A stretch of 35,310 nt of DNA, taken from a virus. How positions within the stretch are numbered: the stretch's first letter is position 1; every line of letters begins with the position of its first letter. Position numbers and translations under genes: made by a program. The DNA lies in IMG/VR virus record IMGVR_UViG_3300025151_000135, positions 1 through 35,310 of that record. One strand, written 5' to 3'. The notes beneath the pieces are model-generated. The model saw only the letters and a program-made list of their open reading frames with translations. It searched no databases and was not told where the DNA came from. Below, piece by piece: positions 22,729 through 29,952 of the stretch.

Positions 22729-24840
22729 ATGAGTAGTTTAAGTCAAAGCACTTTAGATCGAATTAAACAGCGTAAAAATAACCGGCAAACTACCGGAACT
22801 AGTTCTGATATTGCTACAGGATTCCGAGGGACATTGGAAAGCATACCGTTAGCGTTAGAAGATATTGTTAGTGATGCACGATTGTTTGGGTATCGTTTAG
22901 GTGGTGGCAGAATGAATCCTTTTGAAGGATTACAAGATCTTTTTGAAACACGCCAACGCGAAGATTTACAAGAATTTTTTGAAGGCCGAAAAGATTTAGA
23001 AAGAAGAATTGCAGCACACCAACAAAAATATGCACCCAATCAACAAACTGGTGGAGGTTTGGTAGGTAATGTGTTGGGTTATGGATTATTAGGAGGCGGA
23101 TTAGGTTTAGGAAGAAATTTATTGCTTCGAGGGGCAGGACGACCAACTACCGTAACAGGGGCTACTGTTCCAGGGTTAGCAGCCACAGAAGCAGCATTAA
23201 TACCTACATTAGGAGATGACCCATTTAGTTTGGGTAATAATAGAATGGGTAATATGTTATTAGCAGCCGGTTTAGGAACCGCAGCAGATAGAGTGTTAAG
23301 TGGTATAGGCAATAGGTTAACTACAGGAAGTGACCGTAGAGCAGCATTAGCAACAGACCCTAATTTTCTTTCTACAAGAACTAGACAACCATTACCACGG
23401 TCGCCACAACAGGACGTAACAGAGGCTGCTCAAATTGCTCAGAACGCAGGATATATTTTAGACCCCAAAGCAATACGGTCGGATTTACCTATTAGAACAG
23501 CGACAGCGAGATATTTTCAAAGTCCTAGATTATTACAATCTGCGATGGGCAATCATAACCAAGATGTAACTAATATTTTAGCTAGAAAAGTATTAGGAGC
23601 GGATGAAAACACATCTATAGAAAGTGCGATTACTAGACGAATAACTGAACTACAAAACAAATACGAAGGGTTTAGAAATATTGGAGAACAAGCCAAAGTA
23701 TTTAAACGACGATTAGTAGATGATTTATATGGAATTAAACTAGGCGAATCTAGGCCAGATATTTTAAGTCGGTTTTCGGGTGCAACAAAAGAAGCTAGGG
23801 AACAACAAGCTAGAAAATTTAATCAATTTGCCGATTCATTAACAAAAATAAAAATTCAACCAGACAATATAGACCGATTAAAAACCTTATTAGAACAACG
23901 TATAAAATTAGAAAAAACGCTTGGTGGGCTAGGTACAGAACATAGAAATGTTTTAAACCAGGCTACCAGTATTTTAGAAAAAGGAGAATTAGAACCCGAA
24001 TTGTGGATGGACGCAATTAAGGTGTTACGAAATACTAAAAGCAAATTGTTTAAAAGTGGGGATGCTGATACAGGACGTATTGTTGGTGAAATTAGTGATA
24101 TTTTAGAAGATAGTGCAGAAAAACATTTTGTAGAATTAGATGAATTAATTGGTTCTCGCACTATTAATGATTTTTTACCAGATAATGTAACTGTTAATCC
24201 ACAAGGTCAATTATTAGATGCAAGTGGTGAAATTATTCCAGATTTACAAATTCCTAAATTTGGTAAAACGGTACAAGAGTTTAAAGATGCCAGAAAACAA
24301 TATTCGCAAGCGGAAGCAATAAGAGAAGCTACTGTCGGAGATATGGTAGATGCTGAAAAAATATATAACATTGGTAAAACTAAACCGTTAACCGATGAAT
24401 TAGAAACTATTGCTAAAACTTACGAGTATTTTGGAACTGGTCAAGGTACTAGTCCAAGAAATGTAATGCAGTTTGGTAAAACAGATGTTCCGCGAACTGA
24501 TGCACAATTAGGGACGTATACGTTGGCACAATTAGCGGGGTCATTAGCAAGTCCAGTTTTAGATAGAATATTGCCAAAACCAACCCATGCGTCGGCGATA
24601 TTATTAGGAGGGTTGGAAAGTCAGCCACGAATACGGTCACTGTTAATGGATCCAGCAGGATTTGGACAAAAAAACGTATTGCCTCCATCTTTAGGGTTAT
24701 TAGATAGAACCTTGCAAGCCCCGAATGTAAAAAGAGCGTTAAATGCTCCACTAGTTCAAAGTGGTTCACGACAATTACTAGCACCGGCATTAGGGGCTGG
24801 AACCTCAACATTTGCTGTTGATCAAACAGATTTATTATAA
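22729..24840 (+). CDS. Large probable ejection protein, 703 aa
   Basis: The N-terminus is polar and helical (1-100, with LQDLFETRQREDLQEFFEGRK in parts). A Gly/Leu-rich hydrophobic stretch follows (about 108-200, GLVGNVLGYGLLGGGLGLGRN and later MLLAAGLGTAADRVL) that could insert into a membrane. The rest is helical. This matches podoviral ejection proteins that build a conduit through the cell envelope. ATG 22729 has AAGG upstream. No lytic transglycosylase motif is evident. Confidence 0.6.
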   Translation: MSSLSQSTLDRIKQRKNNRQTTGTSSDIATGFRGTLESIPLALEDIVSDARLFGYRLGGGRMNPFEGLQDLFETRQREDLQEFFEGRKDLERRIAAHQQKYAPNQQTGGGLVGNVLGYGLLGGGLGLGRNLLLRGAGRPTTVTGATVPGLAATEAALIPTLGDDPFSLGNNRMGNMLLAAGLGTAADRVLSGIGNRLTTGSDRRAALATDPNFLSTRTRQPLPRSPQQDVTEAAQIAQNAGYILDPKAIRSDLPIRTATARYFQSPRLLQSAMGNHNQDVTNILARKVLGADENTSIESAITRRITELQNKYEGFRNIGEQAKVFKRRLVDDLYGIKLGESRPDILSRFSGATKEAREQQARKFNQFADSLTKIKIQPDNIDRLKTLLEQRIKLEKTLGGLGTEHRNVLNQATSILEKGELEPELWMDAIKVLRNTKSKLFKSGDADTGRIVGEISDILEDSAEKHFVELDELIGSRTINDFLPDNVTVNPQGQLLDASGEIIPDLQIPKFGKTVQEFKDARKQYSQAEAIREATVGDMVDAEKIYNIGKTKPLTDELETIAKTYEYFGTGQGTSPRNVMQFGKTDVPRTDAQLGTYTLAQLAGSLASPVLDRILPKPTHASAILLGGLESQPRIRSLLMDPAGFGQKNVLPPSLGLLDRTLQAPNVKRALNAPLVQSGSRQLLAPALGAGTSTFAVDQTDLL

Positions 24841-25187
24841 TGGCGACTTCTGGTTCTCTTATTGCCCAAACTAGGCCATCGAATACTACGGCTAGTACGG
24901 CATATACTGCTACTCTTAAAACCTCTATTTCCCGCATTATAGTGGTCAATACCACAGGGTCGGCTGCCACTTTTCGTTTATTTCACGATGACGATGGTTC
25001 GACCTATGACGAAACAACCGCCGTCGTCTGGGACAACAGTATAGCTAGTGGTGGTTACGTTGATTTACAAGCCTATTTGGACGCAGGAGCGATAACTATA
25101 GCGGTATCTGGAACGTTAGGGGTACGGTCTGGTACGGGCAATGCTTTGACGTTTAATGTTTATGGTCAGGTTGAAGACGCTAGATAA
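24840..25187 (+). CDS. Small beta-rich virion protein, 115 aa
   Basis: ATG 24840 overlaps the previous stop by 1 nt without a clear SD, so it is likely coupled. The product starts MATSGSLIAQTRPSNTTAST and shows alternating strands (RIIVVNTTGSAATFRLFHDDD and NALTFNVYGQVEDAR), as in single-domain jelly-roll or Ig-like decoration proteins. It could decorate the head or tail. No catalytic motif is seen. Confidence 0.55.
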   Translation: MATSGSLIAQTRPSNTTASTAYTATLKTSISRIIVVNTTGSAATFRLFHDDDGSTYDETTAVVWDNSIASGGYVDLQAYLDAGAITIAVSGTLGVRSGTGNALTFNVYGQVEDAR

Positions 25188-25317
25188 GAAGAATCAGTTA
25201 AAAGCGATTGGCGATTTCTGCCGGTCTATTTATTTTTGGATTATATTGTTAGTGACGTTAACGTGTATTTGTGGGTATTTAGTGGGTACGTTGTTGTGGT
25301 GGACGTTTGAAATTTAA
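25162..25317 (+). CDS. Small membrane protein, 51 aa (holin-like)
   Basis: ATG 25162 lies inside the preceding gene, out of frame by design (26-nt overlap). A basic N-terminus (MVRLKTLDKKNQLK) is followed by one long hydrophobic segment (about residues 21-47, YFWIILLVTLTCICGYLVG). It ends the late operon, and its stop overlaps the convergent NinG-like gene by 4 nt. N-terminal charge and one long helix fit a small holin, pinholin or late membrane factor. Confidence 0.5.
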   Translation: MVRLKTLDKKNQLKAIGDFCRSIYFWIILLVTLTCICGYLVGTLLWWTFEI

Positions 25318-25808
25318 CTAATGTTCTGTAATGCCCAATGTGTCCAATGTTCACGCAATTCGTTCTCTTGAGCTTCTATGTCTTGCCAATAGGTAGGATT
25401 TTCACGTTGTTTAATTAACTCTTGTAGTTTTTCTTGTAGATGTTCAATCATTTCCTCATATTGTACGCGACTGATTTTACGCGACGTATTGGATAATTGA
25501 CGTAACTCATCAACTACTTCGGAACCATACGTTTTAAGCATAAAAGGAAAATATTCCGCACCGTTGCCACCCAGGTTAATGTTGCACCGGTAACACTGAG
25601 GGTGAATATTACGAAGATCCCACGCGGTAGCATTACCTTGTGCTTTCGGGATAAAGTGACCAGCTTGCATTTCTTTATAATGTCTAGTGTGACCGCACGT
25701 TACGCATGAGCAATTATCGTCAAAGTCTGAACCGCGTAAACGAACATATAAACTGGTTAACTTCCATAACTTATTGCGTAAAGACGTAATTGTTTTAGTT
25801 TTGGCCAT
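25314..25808 (-). CDS. ninG: NinG/Rap-like recombination protein
   Basis: The 164-aa product has the NinG pattern. It has a basic N-terminus (SLRNKLWKLTSLYVRLR), a zinc-type CSCVTCG pair, QAGHFIPKAQGNATAWDLRNIHPQCYRCN with the second Cys pair, and a helical C-terminus (MIEHLQEKLQELIKQR). In lambda, NinG (Rap) is a structure-specific nuclease that resolves recombination intermediates. It is the last gene of the leftward block. The P-like gene upstream recalls the lambda P-nin order. Confidence 0.85.
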   Translation of the reverse strand: MAKTKTITSLRNKLWKLTSLYVRLRGSDFDDNCSCVTCGHTRHYKEMQAGHFIPKAQGNATAWDLRNIHPQCYRCNINLGGNGAEYFPFMLKTYGSEVVDELRQLSNTSRKISRVQYEEMIEHLQEKLQELIKQRENPTYWQDIEAQENELREHWTHWALQNIS

Positions 25809-25816
25809 AATAATCC

Positions 25817-26161
25817 CTAAGATTTACGTTGATTAGCATTAATAGACCGCCAAACATCAACAGTCATAATAAGCCGTTCTCTCTCTAACATTAATTTCAT
25901 TCGTTTAAATTCAGCCTCAACGAGCTTGTCTTTAGCCTGGGTGTATACATCGCTTTGTAACGCTACACGTTCCTTTTCGGCGATGGTTCCGGTGTCAGGT
26001 TGCCCTTTAGCTTTCGCTATAGGAAGACCCAATTTAGCGGAAGTGTAATCAGCACAAGAACGAGCATATTCCGCATCGGAATCTGGTAGCCGTTCCAAAA
26101 CTTCATCTATATCTTTTTCATTTGGTAAATATTTAAACCCCACAACATCCCTCACATTCAT
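25817..26161 (-). CDS. Hypothetical helical protein, 114 aa
   Basis: The product starts MNVRDVVGFKYLPNEKDIDE and is helical in the second half (LVEAEFKRMKLMLERERLIM), with an internal GLPIAKAKGQPDTGTIAEKERVAL segment. There is no SD at its ATG, which lies inside the 32-codon frame upstream, so it probably depends on coupling. It sits between QueE and NinG genes. The function is unknown. Confidence 0.55.
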   Translation of the reverse strand: MNVRDVVGFKYLPNEKDIDEVLERLPDSDAEYARSCADYTSAKLGLPIAKAKGQPDTGTIAEKERVALQSDVYTQAKDKLVEAEFKRMKLMLERERLIMTVDVWRSINANQRKS

Positions 26162-26231
26162 CTAATAATGACATTTGACTCGCGTTTTCTAACGTAAAAA
26201 AATCGACTTCGTTTATAAGTACAGTAATCAT
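26133..26231 (-). CDS. Tiny Cys-ending peptide, 32 aa
   Basis: ATG 26231 has AAGGA about 9 nt upstream. The product starts MITVLINEVDFF and ends DECEGCCGV, with three Cys close together, a possible metal site. It overlaps the start of the next gene by 29 nt and may act as a translational coupler or regulate it. Its place just after queE is notable. Confidence 0.4.
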   Translation of the reverse strand: MITVLINEVDFFTLENASQMSLLDECEGCCGV

Positions 26232-26244
26232 AAAAATAGTCCTT

Positions 26245-26871
26245 TTACATAATTCCTACAACTTTATGCGTTTGAATAGACAAACGCCATTGTGGGTTGT
26301 TTAAACAATATTGTACGGTTATTTTGGCATTGTCGTAAAAATGGTCATTATCTTTAGGTTGCAAATAAAAGTGGTTAAAAGAATAATTAGCAAAAACATC
26401 TGGTGATATAGTCTGTTGTGGGTAAACTAATTTTAATTCATTGCCAGAGGTAACTTTTACGTTAGCTGTTTTAGGAGAAACAGTAACCCAATCAACATCA
26501 GCAACGATGGGATTCGACCCGTTGGTTTCTATTGCAGTAAAATAATTACATTGTTTTAAGTCATTAACTAATTCACTAGTAATTTGTAAAGTGGGTTCAC
26601 CTCCCGTAAAAACCACAAATTTGTCACTATGGTCTACGCCCCATACGTCCTCTATTTTTTTAACTAATTCGGTAGCACTATATTCACCACCGTTTAAACC
26701 ATCGGTTCCGACAAAATCGGTATCACAAAAAGAACAAGTAGCGGTATCTCTATCAAGTTCGCGACCACTCCAAAAATTACAGCCCGTGAATCTAACAAAC
26801 ACGGCTCGTTTGCCAGCATTAAAACCTTCTCCTTGTAAAGTCAAAAACAGTTCTTTAATCTTAAACACCAT
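26245..26871 (-). CDS. queE: 7-carboxy-7-deazaguanine synthase, QueE
   Basis: This radical-SAM enzyme converts carboxy-tetrahydropterin to 7-carboxy-7-deazaguanine (CDG), a step towards preQ0. The 208-aa product has the QueE cluster motif CX14CX2C (Cys31, Cys46, Cys49), preceded by LTLQGEGFNAGKRAVFVR. FTGGEPTLQ follows, a SAM contact, and the C-terminus is QTHKVVGIM as in canonical QueE. ATG 26871 is preferred over the upstream in-frame TTG. It overlaps the DpdA gene by 11 nt without its own SD, so both are made together. QueD, FolE and QueC are absent, so precursors must come from the host. Confidence 0.92.
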   Translation of the reverse strand: MVFKIKELFLTLQGEGFNAGKRAVFVRFTGCNFWSGRELDRDTATCSFCDTDFVGTDGLNGGEYSATELVKKIEDVWGVDHSDKFVVFTGGEPTLQITSELVNDLKQCNYFTAIETNGSNPIVADVDWVTVSPKTANVKVTSGNELKLVYPQQTISPDVFANYSFNHFYLQPKDNDHFYDNAKITVQYCLNNPQWRLSIQTHKVVGIM

Positions 26872-27616
26872 GACAATCAAACAATTCTAAATTTAATTGA
26901 TTACCGGATGTACCAGACCACACACTAGCTTTGGCATGATTTTCCAAGCGATCCATAATGATAGCTGCTCTAGCAACAGGCGAATAAGGTGCATAAGCTC
27001 CTTTCCACACATTATCACGACAAATATTTCGAGCAAGGTGAGTACTGTCGGCTGACGCTAAAGGTAAATGGGCTAGTACGCTAGGATCTAACATCCGAAG
27101 CCCATGCAATTTAACAAAAGGTCGGCCACTAGAATCACAAATATAATTTAAAATTTCTTTGATGCGATTCCACCATGTTTTATTAGCTATTGTTGAAAAT
27201 TGACCACTACTTCCTAATGCGATGCGGGGATAGTTATCTATCAAACGTTTCAATCTATCGAAACTTTCATGCAAATGAAACACGGGAACGCCAAAATGTG
27301 CAAAAGGCCATTCATCCAACAAATCATCGTTATCTTTCTCGTTGCCATCAATAACGTCTGGGATGCAAGCCCATTCGCATCCAGGGTGTTTCAACCAATG
27401 GTCAACCCAATCGTAAAACTTTGACCAATCAGTAACAGGTTCACCTTGTCGCCACGCCGAAAAAGCACCATTGTCCAAAACAAAAGTACGACAGACTTCA
27501 GCTAACACTTTAATTTGGTCTGGACGGTGAAACGACACCATAGCATCGCGGTTGGCCATTGCTTTCACAACATTAAGTATTTCGCCAGAAAGGGGTGTTC
27601 CATGATAACAAATCAT
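26861..27616 (-). CDS. dpdA: DpdA-like DNA guanine transglycosylase
   Basis: The 251-aa product matches phage DpdA proteins, TGT-fold enzymes that replace guanine in DNA with a 7-deazaguanine. Visible landmarks are CYHGTPLSGE (3-12), FHRPDQIKVL (29-38), VLDNGAFSAWR (46-56) with an Asp at 48, WACIPDVIDGN (82-92) with Asp87, IALGSSGQFS (132-141), FVKLHGLRML (167-176) and LASADSTHLARN (187-198). It is shorter than bacterial TGTs, as usual for phage DpdA, and no zinc-binding Cys cluster is evident. It overlaps queE, giving a compact modification cassette. Which base is inserted (preQ0, CDG or a derivative) cannot be read from the sequence. Confidence 0.88.
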   Translation of the reverse strand: MICYHGTPLSGEILNVVKAMANRDAMVSFHRPDQIKVLAEVCRTFVLDNGAFSAWRQGEPVTDWSKFYDWVDHWLKHPGCEWACIPDVIDGNEKDNDDLLDEWPFAHFGVPVFHLHESFDRLKRLIDNYPRIALGSSGQFSTIANKTWWNRIKEILNYICDSSGRPFVKLHGLRMLDPSVLAHLPLASADSTHLARNICRDNVWKGAYAPYSPVARAAIIMDRLENHAKASVWSGTSGNQLNLELFDCHGV

Positions 27617-27912
27617 TGTTTATTCTCGTTTTGTTTATGTGTTTTCTTCCATTTTTCGTATTTGGTGGATACCGTATGTGTTCCCTGTAGGTTTTCATCT
27701 CCGAATACGGGAGAGAATCTAGGTAAGTTTTTGACGATTTTGTTGGCGTTTATTTGGGCTTCTTCTGCGGTTCTGTAGACTCCCAGATTCTTTTTGGTGT
27801 TGCGATCCCAAAGCGTATACCGCCATGTTTTGTTCCCTATACTGCTTTTGCTAATAGTAAATTTACCATTATTACTCGCCATCCAGTATTTACCTTTAAT
27901 TGTCCATTTCAT
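27613..27912 (-). CDS. Small basic protein, 99 aa, unknown
   Basis: The product begins MKWTIKGKYWMASNNGKFTIS. It carries a strand-rich, single-domain fold with WRYTLWDRNTKKNLGVYRTAEEA, a helix (QINANKIVKNLP), then a Lys-rich tail. This pattern occurs in small phage proteins of replication regions, without known role to me. Its ATG overlaps the P-like gene stop by 4 nt and its stop overlaps the dpdA start by 4 nt, so it is firmly in the operon. Confidence 0.6.
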   Translation of the reverse strand: MKWTIKGKYWMASNNGKFTISKSSIGNKTWRYTLWDRNTKKNLGVYRTAEEAQINANKIVKNLPRFSPVFGDENLQGTHTVSTKYEKWKKTHKQNENKQ

Positions 27913-28328
27913 AGGTCGTCTTTAGAACAACCTAGTAAGATTGCTCGTAACTCCTTGACCTTTTCAATATTCTCCTTCAGTTCTTCCTCGCTCGGTTCGT
28001 GAGTTAATTGGGGGACATATTCTTGTCTCGATTGCCACCCTTCACCGGCGAAACACATTTTGCGAAATTTAGGTAATGACGGTGGCCAATCCTCCCCACT
28101 TTCTACCACATTCCGAATACCACGTTTTATGTGAACTGGTTTCAAATCATGTAATCCCACTATCCAACTGGTACAAGGATCCTCGCCGTATTGAGACACG
28201 AATTTACTACCGTATAACTCAGTCAAAGTTACCCAAAGCGTAGATATTGTCTCTGTGGGCAGCCTTGGCTTTTTCTCGTACTCGCTCGACGGCTGATTGT
28301 TTTTTATTAGATTCTGTATTCGCTCCAT
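27909..28328 (-). CDS. Replication protein P-like helicase loader
   Basis: The start ATG 28328 has AAGGAAG 9 nt upstream and is preferred to an upstream in-frame ATG at 28379. The 139-aa product carries LWVTLTELYGSKFVSQYG ... WIVGLHDLKPVHIKRGIRNVVESGEDWPPSLPKFRKMC (read in parts). That resembles the lambda P family, whose members deliver host DnaB helicase to the origin. The call relies on the WPPSLPKF pattern and gene order. It overlaps the upstream gene by 110 nt out of frame. Confidence 0.65.
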   Translation of the reverse strand: MERIQNLIKNNQPSSEYEKKPRLPTETISTLWVTLTELYGSKFVSQYGEDPCTSWIVGLHDLKPVHIKRGIRNVVESGEDWPPSLPKFRKMCFAGEGWQSRQEYVPQLTHEPSEEELKENIEKVKELRAILLGCSKDDL

Positions 28329-28557
28329 ATCGGCAATCTTCCTTTTTATAAACTGTGAGCCATTCCGACTCCATGGCACTTTCGAGAAGCAACACTGGAT
28401 CGTATCCTTCCAAGCGAAACCGTTCTAGTTTATTCAAAAACATACGTTGGCTTCTTATTGTAAACTTTTTGGTCTTTTCTTCTCGCCGGTAGGCAACAAA
28501 ATCCTCCCACAATGCCACCGGCAAATAATCGGGTGGATCTAATATCTCGTTTTTCAT
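28219..28557 (-). CDS. Possible replication initiator-associated protein, 112 aa
   Basis: ATG 28557 has a strong SD (AAGGAGATAAC). The product begins MKNEILDPPDYLPVALWEDF. It has the pattern W-x3-hRR...K...(N)KLERFRLEGYDPVLLLESAMESEWLTVY, seen in C-terminal domains of phage replication proteins (O/DnaD-type). It lacks an evident DNA-binding N-terminus. With the P-like gene it suggests a host-helicase-dependent replication strategy, consistent with no phage polymerase. Its last 110 nt overlap the P-like gene. Confidence 0.6.
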   Translation of the reverse strand: MKNEILDPPDYLPVALWEDFVAYRREEKTKKFTIRSQRMFLNKLERFRLEGYDPVLLLESAMESEWLTVYKKEDCRYGANTESNKKQSAVERVREKAKAAHRDNIYALGNFD

Positions 28558-28566
28558 GTTATCTCC

Positions 28567-29181
28567 TTAAAACATTTGTCGTTGCACTGGTACACAACCC
28601 CCAGAATCATATCTTTGGGTTTTACCTTTTGGATAAGGTTCAATGGGGTAATTTAAACTATCAAGCAATTCACGTTTTTGTCTTTTATTACCACAAAAAT
28701 AGACGTATCTATGTTTCCTTGGGCGTTCTACCTGCGGCTGGCCAGATGGCTGATGACGATTGTGAACATTGGTAAGATAACAATTTTCTGGATCAGTTCG
28801 TTTAGCACTCAATCCTGTGTAGATAAAATTTGTTGCTTGATAGATATACCCCACATGATGCTGTGCGGTATCAGCATAGCTCACCACAATTTTAGGCGTT
28901 GGTAACAATTTTAACGAATGAGCTATCAAATAACTGGCTTCATTTTTTTTGTTATTTTCTAAACAAAGTCGGTTCAATTCTAAAACGTCATGCCGATATT
29001 TTTCCCCACAAATTCCTTCACACAAAGATGGAGAAGCTGGCAACCCATAAGTAATCACGCCTGTTAAATCATTTTCAATAAAAAGTCCAAATGAAAAACT
29101 AATAGACGGTAAGCGTTTGGCATAATGTTTAAACTTAAGCCAATCATATGTTTCCCAATTTTTAATAGATTTTACTTTCAA
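28567..29181 (-). CDS. mom: Mom-like DNA adenine modification protein
   Basis: Mu Mom, a GNAT-fold enzyme, converts adenine in DNA to a carbamoylmethyl derivative that blocks many restriction enzymes (established). The 204-aa product carries the family pattern. It has FGLFIENDLTGVITYGLPAS (31-50), the VLELNRLCL block (66-74), ASYLIAHSLKLLP, IVVSYADTAQHHVGYIYQATNF (98-119), and IYTGLSAKRTDPEN after it. The start codon is TTG 29181, with GGAGG 5 nt upstream; no ATG is available in frame. A short frame overlaps the start, and a structured leader precedes it, recalling the post-transcriptional control of Mu mom. Cofactor and exact product are unproven here. Confidence 0.82.
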   Translation of the reverse strand: MKVKSIKNWETYDWLKFKHYAKRLPSISFSFGLFIENDLTGVITYGLPASPSLCEGICGEKYRHDVLELNRLCLENNKKNEASYLIAHSLKLLPTPKIVVSYADTAQHHVGYIYQATNFIYTGLSAKRTDPENCYLTNVHNRHQPSGQPQVERPRKHRYVYFCGNKRQKRELLDSLNYPIEPYPKGKTQRYDSGGCVPVQRQMF

Positions 29182-29233
29182 TCATACCTCCTTTATGTTC
29201 GCCCACAATTCGCCATTTTCCGGTGAAGGGCAT
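29162..29233 (-). CDS. Short leader ORF overlapping mom start, 23 aa
   Basis: ATG 29233 has AAGGAG about 11 nt upstream. The frame contains the mom SD and ends 20 nt inside mom, in another frame. The peptide starts MPFTGKWRIVGEHK. Ribosomes terminating here could restart at mom's TTG. It is not similar to Mu Com in sequence, but the layout (small frame overlapping mom) is analogous. Confidence 0.35.
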   Translation of the reverse strand: MPFTGKWRIVGEHKGGMIESKIY

Positions 29234-29522
29234 TGGATATTTTTCTCCTTATCCTACCTTCAAAAGCTCAAAAAAGCTCCGGTAATTCTTCCGTATGATT
29301 AAACTCTTTCGAGCTTCACCGGTGGGGCGACATGGCGGGTCGTATATCCCCTAGTCGGCTTTTCTTCCTAGCAGCGACCGACAAACGCTCCTCGTATCGT
29401 CAGGAGTACGCGAAATTGGTTTTTGGGAATACTTTTGATAGACTAATTTTGTCCGAAGCTCCCAAAAAACCCCCGTTTCGGATAGCGGTGCGATCTCCCC
29501 ATAGGTCGCATCGCACTTTCAA
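29234..29522 (-). other. Structured leader region upstream of mom
   Basis: This 289-nt stretch lies between the winged-helix gene and mom and holds no supported gene. On the minus strand several stems can be drawn: TGCGAT/ATCGCA near 29500, CTCCT/AGGAG near 29385-29405, and a GGGG-CGAC/GTCG-CCCC nested stem near 29325-29352. It is visibly richer in G and C than neighbours. It may be a regulatory RNA leader, a small RNA, or part of an origin. No tRNA could be folded by eye. Confidence 0.4.
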
Positions 29523-29885
29523 CTATTGCATGAAATCTGTCATGCTTTCATAAATTAAATCAGAACCTAGCTCAGTGATCACCCAGGTCGTCGCATTTTT
29601 CTGCGAATCAGTACATTTTCGTATTTCGGCTTTCTCAACCAAACCCAATCTTTCAAGGTCACTTAACCGGCGATTGGGGGTATGGAAACAATCGTACAAT
29701 TTGATTTCGGGGAACATATCGTGGAGGAGATACGCGTATTCCCTTGCAGTTCGTCGAGGATGCTCATGTACAACCTGTAAAACTTTTTTTCGTAACAATG
29801 TCACTTTAGGCAGAATATCCATCGCGGCTTGATGGCTGGTGATAGGGTCGGTGTTCCGACGCAAAAATTTGGCTTCCAGATCCAT
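29523..29885 (-). CDS. Winged-helix DNA-binding-like protein, 120 aa
   Basis: ATG 29885 has a strong SD (AAGGAGATTATT), favoured over an upstream in-frame start at 29924. The product starts MDLEAKFLRRNTDPITSHQAA, a hallmark start of many phage winged-helix proteins. It continues with a helix-turn-helix region (REYAYLLHDMFPEIK, HTPNRRLSDLERLGLVEKA) and a wing (ATTWVITELG). It is second after the small HTH regulator. A regulator of replication or mom expression is plausible. Confidence 0.68.
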   Translation of the reverse strand: MDLEAKFLRRNTDPITSHQAAMDILPKVTLLRKKVLQVVHEHPRRTAREYAYLLHDMFPEIKLYDCFHTPNRRLSDLERLGLVEKAEIRKCTDSQKNATTWVITELGSDLIYESMTDFMQ

Positions 29886-29952
29886 AATAATCTCCTTTAT
29901 TTTTAATTTAATGTGGGGCTTCATGGTCGCTAAAGGAGATGTAAATATACGA

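Noticed and set aside
24449-24970. 173-codon minus-strand frame
   Set aside because: It is antisense to the 703-aa virion gene and its neighbour, is hydrophobic by mirror of their codons, and has no SD or operon context.
26245-26880. Longer QueE start at TTG 26880
   Set aside because: The in-frame ATG at 26871 gives the normal QueE N-terminus, and the TTG has no SD.
29234-29522. Possible tRNA gene
   Set aside because: No T-arm GTTCRANNC motif, no consistent cloverleaf and no acceptor stem could be drawn on either strand.
29332-29553. 73-codon + strand frame in the leader region
   Set aside because: It is antisense to the mom operon, overlaps the winged-helix gene, has no normal SD, and its composition is untypical. 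The region is better explained by RNA structure.
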